64,000 bases of DNA from Alkaliphilus serpentinus (GCF_009017255.1 NZ_WBZB01000024.1:1-64000), one strand, 5' to 3'; shown: positions 45,201 through 52,761, counted from the stretch's first letter. Translations and numbers: made by a program. The notes: generated from the sequence alone by a model not told the origin.

Positions 45201-47797
45201 GAGTATTTATAAGAAACACCTCCATGATGCCCAAAGAGGATATTTATTTATTCTATTCCGCTGCAAGAATGGTCCTCAAGGGGGATGGGGGTCCAATTAG
45301 TCGGCAAATGGTGGCTACAGATGTCAGAGAACTTCCACCTGAAAAGGACTTTAATGAGGCCTTTGTACAATACCCTATACAGGAGGAGCCTCTGGAGGTG
45401 GACTTCTTTAATGGTTATGGGGGCTTCAGTAAAGATGGCAAGGAGTATATCATCAAGCTGAAGGAGAATATCAATACTCCAGCACCTTGGACAAATGTTA
45501 TTGCCAACGAGACCTTTGGATTTTTAGCCACAGAGTCTGGGGCTGGGGCCATATGGGCAGAAAACAGTAGGGAAAACAAGCTGGCACCTTGGTCAAATGA
45601 TCCAGTATCCAACCCACCATCAGAGGTACTCTACATTAGAGATGATGATACAGGATCTTTTTGGACCATAACACCCCTGCCTATTAGAGAAAAAGAATGT
45701 TATATGATTCATCATGGAGGAGGTTATACCACTTATAACCACAATAGTCAGGGTATTAAGCAAAGGTTAACAATGTTTACCCCTGTATCTGAGGCTGTAA
45801 AGCTTAATTGGGTAACCTTAAAAAACACCTCCAATAAGCCACGGAATCTAACCCTCATGTATTATATGCGGCCTGTGCTGGGGGTAAACGAGGACTTAAC
45901 CCAGCAATACATTAAAACTTGGAAAATGGAGGGTGGCGGTATAGGAGCTCAAAACCCCTATAGCACAGATTTTGGTGATCGGGTGGTTTTTGTAAACACT
46001 ACTGAAGCTATTGCTTCCTATACCTGCGATAGAAGGGAGTTTATAGGTATTGGTGGAGGTTTGTCTCATCCAAGGGCATTGAAGGCAGTGGGCCTTTCCA
46101 ACACCAGTGGTTCAAGCCTTAACCCTTGTATTGCAATGGAGACTAGGCTACAGCTTAAGGAGGGTGAAGAAAGGGAATTAGCCTTTTTTATTGGACAAGA
46201 TCAATCTGAAGAGGGCTGTATAAGGCTAATGAATAAGTATAGAAATATAGAAAATATCAAAGAAGAATTTAATAATGTTAAGGAATTTTGGCATAAGACC
46301 TTATCAAAAATAGAAGTAAAAACCCCTGATTTATCAATGGATTTAATGCTGAATCAATGGCTATTATATCAAACCATAAGTTGTAGGCTTTGGGCCAGAA
46401 CAGCCTTCTATCAATCGGGAGGAGCCTATGGCTTTAGAGATCAGCTACAGGATGTAATGAGCATTATACATCTCCTTCCTGAGGTGGTGAAGAAGCAGAT
46501 TATCCTCCACAGTGAGCATCAGTTCCTAGAGGGAGACGTACAGCATTGGTGGCATCCAGGGGGTGGAGAAAAGGGAATCAGAACCCGTTTTTCAGATGAC
46601 CTGCTATGGCTACCCTATGTAACAGCAGAGTATATTGAAAAAACCCAAGACTTTGAAATTCTTCAGGAGGAAAGTCATTTCCTTGAGGATGTTCCCCTTA
46701 GTGAGGATGAGGATGAACGTTATGGTGTCCCTAAGATTTCCAATGAAAGGGCCAATATCTATCAGCATTGTATCCGGGCAATCGAACGAGGATTGAAGTT
46801 TGGAGAGCATGATATTCCCTTAATGGGCTCTGGAGATTGGAATGATGGAATGAGCACTGTAGGCAACAAGGGTAGAGGAGAAAGCGTTTGGCTTGGATGG
46901 TTTTTATATGCGATCTTAAAGCGATTTACAGCTATAACAGAGGCTATGGGAGATACTGAAAGAACCCAAAGATACGATAAAATTGCCGATGACATCGCTA
47001 AAGCTATTGAAAAAAATGCTTGGGATGGTAACTGGTACATTAGGGCCTTTTATGATGATGGTAGCCCTCTTGGATCTTCAAAAAATACAGAGTGCATCAT
47101 CGATTCCCTAGGTCAATCTTGGTCCATTATCTCTGGGGGAGGAAGCAATGAGAGAATTATGCAGGCCATGAAATCTGTAGAAGATTACCTAATTCGAAGG
47201 GAAGAGGGCCTAATTCTACTATTCACACCTCCCTTTGATAAAAGTGATCAGAATCCGGGATATATTAAAGGCTACGTTCCGGGAGTTAGGGAAAATGGTG
47301 GGCAATATAGCCATGCAGCAGCTTGGGTAATAAAGGCCTTTGCTTTAATGGGTGAGGGGGATAAAGCATGGCAGCTTTATAATATGATTAACCCGATAAA
47401 TCATTGCAGAACCCAATTGGAAGCCTCAACCTATAAGGTAGAGCCCTATGTAATGGCAGCAGATGTATATGCGGTGGCGCCCCATGTTGGTAGAGGTGGC
47501 TGGACTTGGTATACTGGAGTTGCAGGCTGGATGTACACCATTGGTATCCAACATATTTTAGGACTCAAAATAGAAGGTGATAACCTAACCCTTGACCCAT
47601 GTATTCCAAAGGATTGGAGTAGCTATAGCATAAAATATAGCTACATGGATGCTACCTATAATATCACCATAAAAAATCCTAAAGGTGTTCACAAAGGTGT
47701 AGAGAGGATTATCTTAGATGGTAAAGCCATGAATTCAAACTTTATTAAACTAGAAAATAAAGATAAAGAGCATATTGTTGAGGTTTTTTTAGGATGA
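39260..47797 (+). CDS. Cyclic beta-1,2-glucan synthase (GT84-GH94 fusion)
   Basis: 2845 residues, the size and order of the NdvB/Cgs family. About 1-390 is a helical N-terminal region. Membrane helices at about 393-445 and 805-980 flank a glycosyltransferase 84 domain (about 470-800) with TIDADT near 607 and the acceptor motif RLHRWVRGDWQL near 755. A glycoamylase-like domain lies near 1330-1500 (RAPWGVSESGYYAF, DYSP). The C-terminus is a GH94 phosphorylase with GSGDWNDGM near 2520, whose Asp is the general acid that sets chain length. It makes beta-1,2-glucan from UDP-glucose and cyclises it at the membrane. Such enzymes are best known in Rhizobium and Brucella but occur in Clostridia. ATG 39260 follows GAGAGGTGA. 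Confidence 0.95.
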   Translation: MLYRMKDYYNVKRDKIAYMKDILLNIEDLGDHGREIAKEHTVVRGKRTKKLTFRLDYNFKEIVEVYLSLSDKSKNRREISPPAEWLLDNFYKIEEQVKEIKQALMAERYSRFDLLDNGLLKGYPRVYVIAMEMVSHTDGRIDEDTIKHFIRAYQSKAVLATKEIWSISLMIKLALIENIRVICERIRATEGEWLKAEGAINHKSHQLLELVKENFENHQGVNSSYIEHLLKRLRREGIESGEIIGYIEKRLMDYDISISQLIEEEHRSQAGRKISIGNAITSLNAIASIDWNDIFESLSIVEEILRKDPLEVYKTMDFESRDYYRRQIDIIAKKNHLSERRVAKAALELAEGSHKKGLKDKTSHVGYYIVDKGRKQLMSQLGLSKDQVRPKRLSHYFLSIAIIAAIVILVSLLQLPPSEALSLYILTIILLMIPASSIAVILTNWRYMTTVPPVFMPRIEFKEGIPRKAATMVVVPTLLTSPQRAKELTEMLEVYYLANKEENLYFALVGDFKDGDYEDSPEDEEILNTAIDGIKALNHKYSKDVELFHYFHRKRQLSKTQKKWMGWERKRGALVELNQLLKGSKSTSYQTITGNLGNFAELKYIITIDADTILPIDAAKSLIGIMSHPLNHPVVDMERGIVTEGYGLIQPRIKEDFESANKSAFTKIFAGDGGIDPYTTVFSDVYQDLFGEGIFTGKGIYHLELFNRLLTDAIPDHTVLSHDLLEGSYLRTGLATDVELIDGFPAKYSSYIKRLHRWVRGDWQLIRWLPSRIQNRRGKTIDNPLSRLSKWKIIDNLRRSLVSVSLTVLIVAAALILPGSFLWWLAITLFTLSLPLLTGGINQMRGMIHSTDGVGNGLLATGLGKNLKYVVLTFVFLPFEAYVMMDAIIKALFRMFISKEKLLEWVPIADVESKQKGDFESFIYQMKSAPVISIALLLAVVLYRPQHLAYIIPICALWLVSPWIAYYISREETIKPEELLPHEEKVLRRIARKTWGYFEDLANEENNYLPPDNLQIEPENGVAHRTSPTNIGFYLLAIVTARDFGYITTSKMVADIKECITTIERMETWKGHLFNWYDTRSLRVLKPSYVSTVDSGNFITYLITLSSSLEDILNSPLINPKLLEGLLDTMEEEEENHPYRKRIEEALKDKLTLNKWLQLVEELSEYQEKIDKKSHKTRGHIEGIKNDLEYYLPSKNYLDIIEFQIKDKEAQKLLDATASLMELEGIYLSSIKEIEAFDKVDPKLELQIKLLKAELINLLGRVEGFKLEAMGLKDKIDKLVGQVEFTHLYDSKRNLFSIGYNGEEERLTNSYYDLLASEVRATSYLAIARKEVPKKHWFRMGRRLARINGNKSLISWTGTMFEYFMPYLIMKEYRGTLWSETYKAVLKAQKKFGEIRRAPWGVSESGYYAFDLQLNYQYQAFGIPDLGLKRGLADYTVISPYSTLLALPYQPKEAFRNVTRLIEEGLEGQYGFYEAVDYSPIMVKGKGREIIRSFMAHHQGMIFVSLNNYFHHQIMQRRFHSQPLIKAVEQLLQEKLPTRAIIANEYISRTAPIRDNDCNFERSYRVLGEPEEYPPKCHLLSNGSYSLMITSGGTGYSKKGEMQITRWREDPIQDQYGNFIFFRNTITNDTWSGTYEPLYDKPDGYKVIFSPDKAEFLCRNDVIDTHTEVIVSPEDNVEIRKTTLTNHSNQPIIIEATSYQEVILNAAAADMAHPAFSNLFVITEALPEYEALLASRRRREERDRERWLFHTVVIKGETVGGTQYETNRGNFIGRGRDISNPAAITQPLTNSVGIAIDPIVSIRRTVKIDGGKSVEISYITGIEDTKKAAIDLVRKYSDSSAIERSFQLAHTRSQVEAAYLNLKSGEITLYEDMLSHIIYISPLKEKYHEVIMKNSKGQSALWPYGISGDLPIILMTIGKASEIDLVEEALKAHEYFKTKGLRVDLVILNEDESNYLQSLQRMLTDLVISSQGSHLLDQPGGVFIRNTSMMPKEDIYLFYSAARMVLKGDGGPISRQMVATDVRELPPEKDFNEAFVQYPIQEEPLEVDFFNGYGGFSKDGKEYIIKLKENINTPAPWTNVIANETFGFLATESGAGAIWAENSRENKLAPWSNDPVSNPPSEVLYIRDDDTGSFWTITPLPIREKECYMIHHGGGYTTYNHNSQGIKQRLTMFTPVSEAVKLNWVTLKNTSNKPRNLTLMYYMRPVLGVNEDLTQQYIKTWKMEGGGIGAQNPYSTDFGDRVVFVNTTEAIASYTCDRREFIGIGGGLSHPRALKAVGLSNTSGSSLNPCIAMETRLQLKEGEERELAFFIGQDQSEEGCIRLMNKYRNIENIKEEFNNVKEFWHKTLSKIEVKTPDLSMDLMLNQWLLYQTISCRLWARTAFYQSGGAYGFRDQLQDVMSIIHLLPEVVKKQIILHSEHQFLEGDVQHWWHPGGGEKGIRTRFSDDLLWLPYVTAEYIEKTQDFEILQEESHFLEDVPLSEDEDERYGVPKISNERANIYQHCIRAIERGLKFGEHDIPLMGSGDWNDGMSTVGNKGRGESVWLGWFLYAILKRFTAITEAMGDTERTQRYDKIADDIAKAIEKNAWDGNWYIRAFYDDGSPLGSSKNTECIIDSLGQSWSIISGGGSNERIMQAMKSVEDYLIRREEGLILLFTPPFDKSDQNPGYIKGYVPGVRENGGQYSHAAAWVIKAFALMGEGDKAWQLYNMINPINHCRTQLEASTYKVEPYVMAADVYAVAPHVGRGGWTWYTGVAGWMYTIGIQHILGLKIEGDNLTLDPCIPKDWSSYSIKYSYMDATYNITIKNPKGVHKGVERIILDGKAMNSNFIKLENKDKEHIVEVFLG

Positions 47798-47822
47798 TGG
47801 CAATGTAGAGGTAGGTACAGGT

Positions 47823-47871
47823 AAAAAAAAGAGCCTAGCAATCCTAACGCTAAAAATGTTGGGGTGCTAGG
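47823..47871 (-). terminator. Terminator between the convergent glucan synthase and ychF genes
   Basis: CCTAGCA-ATCCTAAC pairs with GTTGGGG-TGCTAGG over about 13 bp (47834-47871). On the minus strand it is followed by CTCTTTTTTTT, so it ends ychF and may also act on the plus strand. Confidence 0.8.
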
Positions 47872-47879
47872 TATCTTAT

Positions 47880-48995
47880 TTACACATTAAATCTAAAATT
47901 AATAATATCTCCATTCTGAACAATATATTCTTTTCCCTCAAGGGTTGCCAACCCCTTTTCCTTCACCTTTACCATTGTACCCAGCTCTTTAAGATCGTTG
48001 AATCTTACAACCTCAGCTCTGATAAAGCCCTTTTCAATGTCAGAGTGGATTTTACCAGCTGCTTTTTTTGCAGGGGTATTCTTCTTGATGGTCCAGGCCC
48101 TAACCTCATCCTGACCAGCTGTTAAAAAGGACATTAAGCCCAGATAGTCATAGGCGGATTTTGCTAATTTATCGATCCCTGATTCAGTAATGCCTAACTC
48201 TGTCATAAAGATTTCCTTATCCTCAGCCTCCAACTGGTTGATTTCCAATTCAGTTTTTGCACAAATCTCTACTAAAGGAATATTTCTTTCCTTCACAAAG
48301 GCAAGGAGTTCCTCTCTTTGGGGGTAATCCTTCCCCATTAGCTGATTTTCATCAATATTGGCTACATAAATCATCGGCTTTTCCGATAAGAATCCAAAGG
48401 TCTTTAAATGCTCCCTTTCATCATCGGAAAGGTCCATGTTATGAATCAATAAGCCAGCCTCTAGGGCTTCTTTACATTTCTTTAAAACCTCCAGCTCTGC
48501 TAAATTTTCCTTTGTTACCTTCTTACCCTTTTCAATACGCTCAATACGGTTCTCAATTATGGACAGGTCTGAGAATAGCAATTCCATGTTAATGGTTTCA
48601 ATATCCCTCATTGGGTTAATACTACCCTCAGCATGGGGGACATTGGAGCTCTCAAATACTCTAATAATGTGGACCAAAGCATCAACCTTACGGATGGCCT
48701 CTAGAAATTGGTTGCCAACCCCCTTGCCAGCACTGGATCCACTTACAAGCCCCGGAACATCGGTCACCTCTATGGTGGCATGGGTGATTTTTTTAGGTTT
48801 AAACATATCCGTTAAAAAGTCGATTCTCTCATCGGGTATTTTGGCTATTCCCATATTAGCCTCAACCTTTCCTACAGAAAATTCCGAAACCTCAATATTG
48901 TTTCCCGTTAATAAGTTAAATAAAGTTGTTTTGCCTACAAGGGGTAGGCCTACTAATCCTATCTTCATTGATGGCAGGATAAAATACTCCTGCAC
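47880..48995 (-). CDS. ychF: YchF/OLA1-family P-loop NTPase
   Basis: 371 residues. Nucleotide motifs are G1 GLPLVGKTT, G3 DVPGLV and the altered G4 NIDEN, which favours ATP over GTP in this family; a C-terminal TGS domain (about 285-370) ends in ALEGKEYIVQNGDIINFRF. YchF binds ribosomes and acts in translation stress responses. The first Ala/Asn of the P-loop is Leu (LPLVGK). GTG 48995 has an excellent AAAGGAG five bases away and adds nine residues (MQEYFILPS) before the usual MKIGLVGLP; internal ATG 48968 lacks a ribosome site. Confidence 0.95.
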   Translation of the reverse strand: MQEYFILPSMKIGLVGLPLVGKTTLFNLLTGNNIEVSEFSVGKVEANMGIAKIPDERIDFLTDMFKPKKITHATIEVTDVPGLVSGSSAGKGVGNQFLEAIRKVDALVHIIRVFESSNVPHAEGSINPMRDIETINMELLFSDLSIIENRIERIEKGKKVTKENLAELEVLKKCKEALEAGLLIHNMDLSDDEREHLKTFGFLSEKPMIYVANIDENQLMGKDYPQREELLAFVKERNIPLVEICAKTELEINQLEAEDKEIFMTELGITESGIDKLAKSAYDYLGLMSFLTAGQDEVRAWTIKKNTPAKKAAGKIHSDIEKGFIRAEVVRFNDLKELGTMVKVKEKGLATLEGKEYIVQNGDIINFRFNV

Positions 48996-49118
48996 TTCAG
49001 CTCCTTTCTCTTTGGTTTTCTATATGATTTATATTTATATAAGCTTCAATTGAGCTTTTACTTTAATGGGTACATAAAGATTATACCAATTATTGCCTTA
49101 CTATGTACAGATTTTTCA

Positions 49119-49155
49119 AAAAAATAAAGGGACATCCTTAAAGGATTATCCCTTC
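49119..49155 (-). terminator. Terminator of the fourth tiny hydrophobic gene
   Basis: On the minus strand AAGGGATAATCCTT pairs with AAGGATGTCCCTT and is followed by TATTTTTTT. It lies 22 bases after the stop codon. Confidence 0.7.
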
Positions 49156-49176
49156 GATTGCTGAAAAACTCCATTA

Positions 49177-49395
49177 TTAAAACTTACAACCCTTACCGCC
49201 CTTACCACATTTGCCTCCAGAAGAGAACAAAATAAGTACGAGGATGATTAATAATATTGAGTTATCTTTACCTTTGCAATCAGACTTAAATCCTGGCTTA
49301 AAGCCTGACGGCTGACCTAATAAGAGAATAATAACTATAAATATCAACCAAAAGCTATTTCCTCCAAATAGAGATTCTATATTTATTTCTGACAT
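49177..49395 (-). CDS. Tiny two-helix hydrophobic protein with Gly/Lys/Cys tail
   Basis: 72 residues, ATG 49395 behind AGGAGGTG. It has the layout of the three proteins at 1526-2376: an MSE... head, a first hydrophobic block (FWLIFIVIILLLG), a polar link (here longer and Lys-rich, with one Cys), a second block beginning DNSILLIILVLILF with the same D-[NS]-[SD]-[IL] entry, then SGG. It ends in a Gly/Lys/Cys tail (GGKCGKGGKGCKF) resembling spore-coat or crust peptides. A sigma-K/E-like promoter lies upstream. No enzyme function is expected. Confidence 0.75.
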   Translation of the reverse strand: MSEINIESLFGGNSFWLIFIVIILLLGQPSGFKPGFKSDCKGKDNSILLIILVLILFSSGGKCGKGGKGCKF

Positions 49396-49430
49396 TTATA
49401 AGCACCTCCTAAATTTTAATGTTTTCAATT

Positions 49431-49458
49431 CATCATATGTAGTTTTAAACTCCTAGGT
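49431..49458 (-). promoter_or_regulatory. Sigma-K/E-like sporulation promoter
   Basis: On the minus strand AC (49458-49457), 17 bases, then CATATGATG (49439-49431), about 35 bases before the start of the tiny hydrophobic gene. Confidence 0.45.
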
Positions 49459-49542
49459 GAAGGTTTTTATAACTTATAGATTTAAAGATTATGAGAGAAA
49501 CTGTATACTAGAGATAAAATGATAAGGGAGGAAAAAACTGAA

Positions 49543-50214
49543 ATGTTTAATAGGTTTTTTAACATCTTCATTCCAATAATGATTTCATTAATAATTTTAC
49601 TAACTGCAGTAGAAATAATAGCCTTTAATATCAGTCATTACAAAAACTCCTTTAAAAAACAGAACATTACTGAGATAACAGGAATGGATATGGAGAACCT
49701 CAAAGCTACGATGGAGGATTTATTGCATTATCTTAAGGATGATACAGAATTATTAGATACCAAGGCAGTGGTAAAGGGAGAATTGAGGGAGGTTTATAGT
49801 CAAAGGGAAAAGCTTCATATGCTGGATGTTAAAAACCTTTTTTTAAAGGGTAGAGGATTAAGAAGAGCCTTTATCCTATTGCTGATTTTATCAATGATAT
49901 ATATCATTAGAAATAACCCAAATTGGATAAGAAGTATTGCTAAGGGATTGAAAGTAAATGCTTATGTCAATTGGATGATATTATTTTTATTTATATTAAT
50001 GGTTGCCATCGATTTTCATCGCTACTTTACCTATTTTCATTACCTATTTTTCACCAATGATCTTTGGTTATTGGACCCGTCACGGGATATCCTTATACAA
50101 ATGTTGCCAGAGGCATTTTTCTTAGAGACAGCAGTTAAAATCATGGTCCTTTATATCGGAATCATTACTCTTTTAGGAGTAGGAGGCTATTACTTAAATA
50201 AAAAAACAGCTTAA
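49543..50214 (+). CDS. DUF1461-family integral membrane protein
   Basis: 223 residues from ATG 49543, downstream of GGGAGG; ATG 49519 precedes that site. Membrane helices are expected at about 8-28, 108-128, 145-165 and 190-212. Family hallmarks are HMLDVK before the second helix and the run FHYLFFTNDLWLLDP, then MLPEAFF, in the extracytoplasmic part. It matches the Firmicute family also described as a conserved integral membrane protein of about 200 residues. Function unknown. A TTTAAA-N17-TATACT promoter lies at 49481-49509. Confidence 0.85.
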   Translation: MFNRFFNIFIPIMISLIILLTAVEIIAFNISHYKNSFKKQNITEITGMDMENLKATMEDLLHYLKDDTELLDTKAVVKGELREVYSQREKLHMLDVKNLFLKGRGLRRAFILLLILSMIYIIRNNPNWIRSIAKGLKVNAYVNWMILFLFILMVAIDFHRYFTYFHYLFFTNDLWLLDPSRDILIQMLPEAFFLETAVKIMVLYIGIITLLGVGGYYLNKKTA

Positions 50215-50229
50215 AATATATCATCAATT

Positions 50230-50260
50230 AAAGGCCATGGAAAAATTCCATAGCCTTTTC
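50230..50260 (+). terminator. Terminator of the DUF1461 gene
   Basis: AAGGC-ATGGAA pairs with TTCCAT-GCCTT with one internal mismatch and is followed by TTTTC. Confidence 0.7.
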
Positions 50261-50330
50261 TTACACTGCTTCAAACATGGAAGCTTCAATAATTCAACAT
50301 TCAACATTGAACATTATTTTTCATTCTTCC

Positions 50331-50732
50331 TTAACTTTTCTTCGCTACTAACTTCCGAATCATTTCCTTGTAGCGTCTTTCATGGTCTGCCTCGATAGTC
50401 TGCAGCTCCTTGAAAAAGTCTGCAATTTCCTCGAAGCCCTCTTCTCTGGCAACCCTGTCATATTCCTGATAAAGGGTAGTGGCCTCATAAAACTCACCCT
50501 GACTGGCATCCCTTAGGTTGGAAATAGAATCCTTAACCCCAGTAAGATAATTAAAAATTAACTTTGCATGGGTTTCCTCCTGCAGAGCTGTATCATTAAA
50601 CAATTTTGCTATTTCAACTTCTCCATCGGCTTCTGCCTTTTGTCCATAAAATATGTATTTATTCCTTGCCTGGCTTTCTCCAGCAAAGGCATTCCAAAGA
50701 TTTTGCTCTGTACGTGTACCTTTAATATTCAT
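50331..50732 (-). CDS. Rubrerythrin-family diiron protein without rubredoxin domain
   Basis: 133 residues forming only the four-helix ferritin-like domain. Diiron ligands are visible: Glu in FAGESQARNKY (about 17-21), the EETHAK motif (about 52-57), Glu in YQEYDRVAREEGF and the final EADHERRY (about 114-121). The C-terminal CxxC rubredoxin domain of classical rubrerythrin is missing, and the gene ends cleanly in KLVAKKS, so this is a short form and not a truncation. It probably reduces peroxide in this anaerobe, with electrons from a separate rubredoxin or similar donor. It is probably transcribed alone. Confidence 0.92.
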   Translation of the reverse strand: MNIKGTRTEQNLWNAFAGESQARNKYIFYGQKAEADGEVEIAKLFNDTALQEETHAKLIFNYLTGVKDSISNLRDASQGEFYEATTLYQEYDRVAREEGFEEIADFFKELQTIEADHERRYKEMIRKLVAKKS

Positions 50733-50856
50733 AACACTCCCTCCTTATGTAATTTTAATTTTAGCATATTTAATCATAATAAAACAGTTCACCTTATGAA
50801 CTGTTTATTAAAAGTACTATGAATACATAAAAGAGGGAATTGTAGGAAATATTAAC

Positions 50857-51006
50857 CTATGATTTTTCTTTTTTTAACGGGGATTCTTTGTTTTTAAAGT
50901 AGGCACAGCTTTTATTGCTGGCTTCACTAATAGAGGTAACATGTGTTAATGTGCATTGACCTTCCTGTTGATATAGGCAATTACTAGTACAATGGATAGT
51001 CATCAT
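50857..51006 (-). CDS. 49-residue Cys-motif protein (DUF1540-like)
   Basis: ATG 51006 to TAG 50857, behind AGGAGGTG at good spacing (ATG 51003 is the next codon). Sequence features: HCTSNCLYQQEGQCTL, then SNKSCAYF, i.e. Cys at 6, 10, 18 and 34 in the pattern CxxxC-x7-C...C followed by a Lys-rich tail. This is like the small four-Cys metal-binding-looking proteins common in Clostridia (DUF1540 and relatives). It probably binds zinc or iron; the role is unknown. It is divergent from the gene at 51116. Confidence 0.75.
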   Translation of the reverse strand: MMTIHCTSNCLYQQEGQCTLTHVTSISEASNKSCAYFKNKESPLKKEKS

Positions 51007-51115
51007 AAACAACACCTCCTATTAATAGGATGCAACAATATTACAAGTCAATTCAATGTAATTATTACTACTTAAATAAGATGTTGACACCATTTGAAAA
51101 TGCAGGTGATATTAA

Positions 51116-51700
51116 ATGTTTTTTTGCGATTTTTTAGAAACAGGAGTAGTTTATCATATAGCCCCAATAAACGATTTTAAAAAAATATTGGAAAGGGGAA
51201 TAGGCTATAAGGATAAGGTTAGCTACAAAAGCAAGTACATCGAGTTCCATAATTTTTTAGATTCCTTTAGAACCTCTGATATTCCAGACTGGGTAGAAAG
51301 ACAAAAGGCTATTTTTGCCTCCATGAACTTTAAAAAACATCCCTGCTTTCACGCCCACTCAGTGATACTAGCTGTTAAAGTTTATCCAGAAAGGTGTTGG
51401 ATAGCTAATGAAAACCGAGGCAACCAACTATACGAACCCTTTATATTAAAGGATATTAAAGAGTTTCGATCAGCCAATCATTACTTAAATACTAAGGGAG
51501 CTGCCATGGCCCTTCAATATTGGAAAACCTCCTTAAGCTTTCAGGATAATATAAAAAAAAGAATGGATCTGGTGAGGGGTTATGATGCGGAGGTGATGAT
51601 TTTTCATCCCATTCCTCCAGAGGATATTAAACCCCTCTTTATTGTTTCAGATCATCGCATCCTGACCATAGACCAGTGGCGACGAATATTTTGTATATAA
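51116..51700 (+). CDS. Unknown protein with ADP-ribosyltransferase-like N-terminus
   Basis: 194 residues, ATG 51116 after GCAGGTGAT. The start VYHIAPINDFKKILERGIGY resembles the first strand and helix of DarT/RES-type ADP-ribosyltransferase folds (YHxTxxxNxxSILExGL). Later segments HAHSVILAVKVYPERCW, NQLYEPFILKDI and YDAEVMIFHPIPPEDIKP are consistent with a beta-rich core carrying a possible catalytic Glu (DAEVMIF). No macrodomain antitoxin is adjacent, so a toxin role is not supported. It lies 62 bases upstream of the HypE-like gene. The fold assignment is weak. Confidence 0.7.
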   Translation: MFFCDFLETGVVYHIAPINDFKKILERGIGYKDKVSYKSKYIEFHNFLDSFRTSDIPDWVERQKAIFASMNFKKHPCFHAHSVILAVKVYPERCWIANENRGNQLYEPFILKDIKEFRSANHYLNTKGAAMALQYWKTSLSFQDNIKKRMDLVRGYDAEVMIFHPIPPEDIKPLFIVSDHRILTIDQWRRIFCI

Positions 51701-51762
51701 ATGCAAAATAGCCTATGGTATAATACCATTGAGGTTAGAGGAATTATAGGGGGGAATAATAA

Positions 51763-52761
51763 ATGAAGGTTGGAAAAATTCCATCAGAAGAGCTAAAGGA
51801 AATCGTATTCTCCAGTATAACCCATAGGCGGGAAGAGGTATTGGTAAGGCCGGGAATTGGAGAGGATTGCGCTGTTGTAGATTTTGGACAATATGCATGT
51901 GTCCTTAGTACTGATCCCATAACAGCTGCAATTAAAGATATAGGAAAGCTAGCAATACATATATCCTGTAATGATGTGGCTTCCAATGGAGTAGAGCCTC
52001 TGGGAATCATGATGACTATTTTAGCTCCAATAGGTACTACAAAGGAAGATTTAAAGCTGGTGATGGAGGATGCCAATAGGGCTGCCTCCGAAATTAATGT
52101 TGAGATAATCGGTGGACACACTGAGATTACAGATGCTGTTAATAGAATGGTGATTAGTACAACGGCAATAGGAAAACAGCCTAAAGAGAAGATGATATCA
52201 ACTAAAGGAGCCCAAGAGGGTGATATAGTGGTTATGACCAAACATGCTGGACTTGAGGGAGCATCCATCATAGCCTCCGATTACTATGATTATCTTAAGA
52301 ATAAAATGGATATTGATGCCTTACATAAAGCAAAAGATTTTAGTAAAGAGCTAAGCGTAGTTAAAGAAGGAAAAGTTGCTGGAGAACTTAGGGCCAATAG
52401 TATCCACGATGTTACGGAGGGTGGGATTCTAGGTGCCCTATGGGAGCTGGCAGAGGCCTCTTCCTTAGGAATAGAGGTGGATATAGAAGCCATACCCATC
52501 AGGCAAGAAACCTTGGAAATATGCCAAATAATGGGTATAGATCCCTATAGATTAATTTCCAGTGGGGTAATGGTTATGACTATTCCATTGGATCGCTTAG
52601 ATTCATTAATAGAAGGCCTTAAGTTTATTGGTGTTGATGGAACCCCGGTAGCCAGAATCATAAGAGGTAACCGATTGATTAAGAAAAATGGAAACTTAAT
52701 TCCATTACAGCCACCGGATACCGATGAAATATATAGGGTTTTTGACAAATCTTACAAATAA
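51763..52761 (+). CDS. AIR-synthase-related / HypE-like protein
   Basis: 332 residues with the two-domain PurM/HypE/ThiL/SelD fold: PGIGEDCAVV (about 26-35) and STDPITAA give the ATP-binding N-terminal half, GGHTEITDAV (about 118-127) is the family glycine motif, and IHDVTEGGILGALWELAEA (about 209-227) marks the C-terminal half. The HypE C-terminal Cys that is carbamoylated in hydrogenase maturation is absent (ends DEIYRVFDKSYK), and there are no hyp genes nearby. It lacks the N-terminal Cys/Sec loop of SelD. So it is an ATP-using homologue of unknown substrate. ATG 51763 follows GGGGGG. Confidence 0.85.
   Translation: MKVGKIPSEELKEIVFSSITHRREEVLVRPGIGEDCAVVDFGQYACVLSTDPITAAIKDIGKLAIHISCNDVASNGVEPLGIMMTILAPIGTTKEDLKLVMEDANRAASEINVEIIGGHTEITDAVNRMVISTTAIGKQPKEKMISTKGAQEGDIVVMTKHAGLEGASIIASDYYDYLKNKMDIDALHKAKDFSKELSVVKEGKVAGELRANSIHDVTEGGILGALWELAEASSLGIEVDIEAIPIRQETLEICQIMGIDPYRLISSGVMVMTIPLDRLDSLIEGLKFIGVDGTPVARIIRGNRLIKKNGNLIPLQPPDTDEIYRVFDKSYK

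Noticed and set aside
48257-49053. Plus-strand reading frames opposite ychF
   Set aside because: Shadow frames of the ychF gene; ychF has full GTPase and TGS motifs on the minus strand.
51763-52761. Possible selenophosphate synthetase (selD), given the selenoproteins nearby
   Set aside because: The fold is related, but the N-terminal Cys/Sec-containing loop of SelD is absent; the protein fits the HypE/AIR-synthase-related group better.
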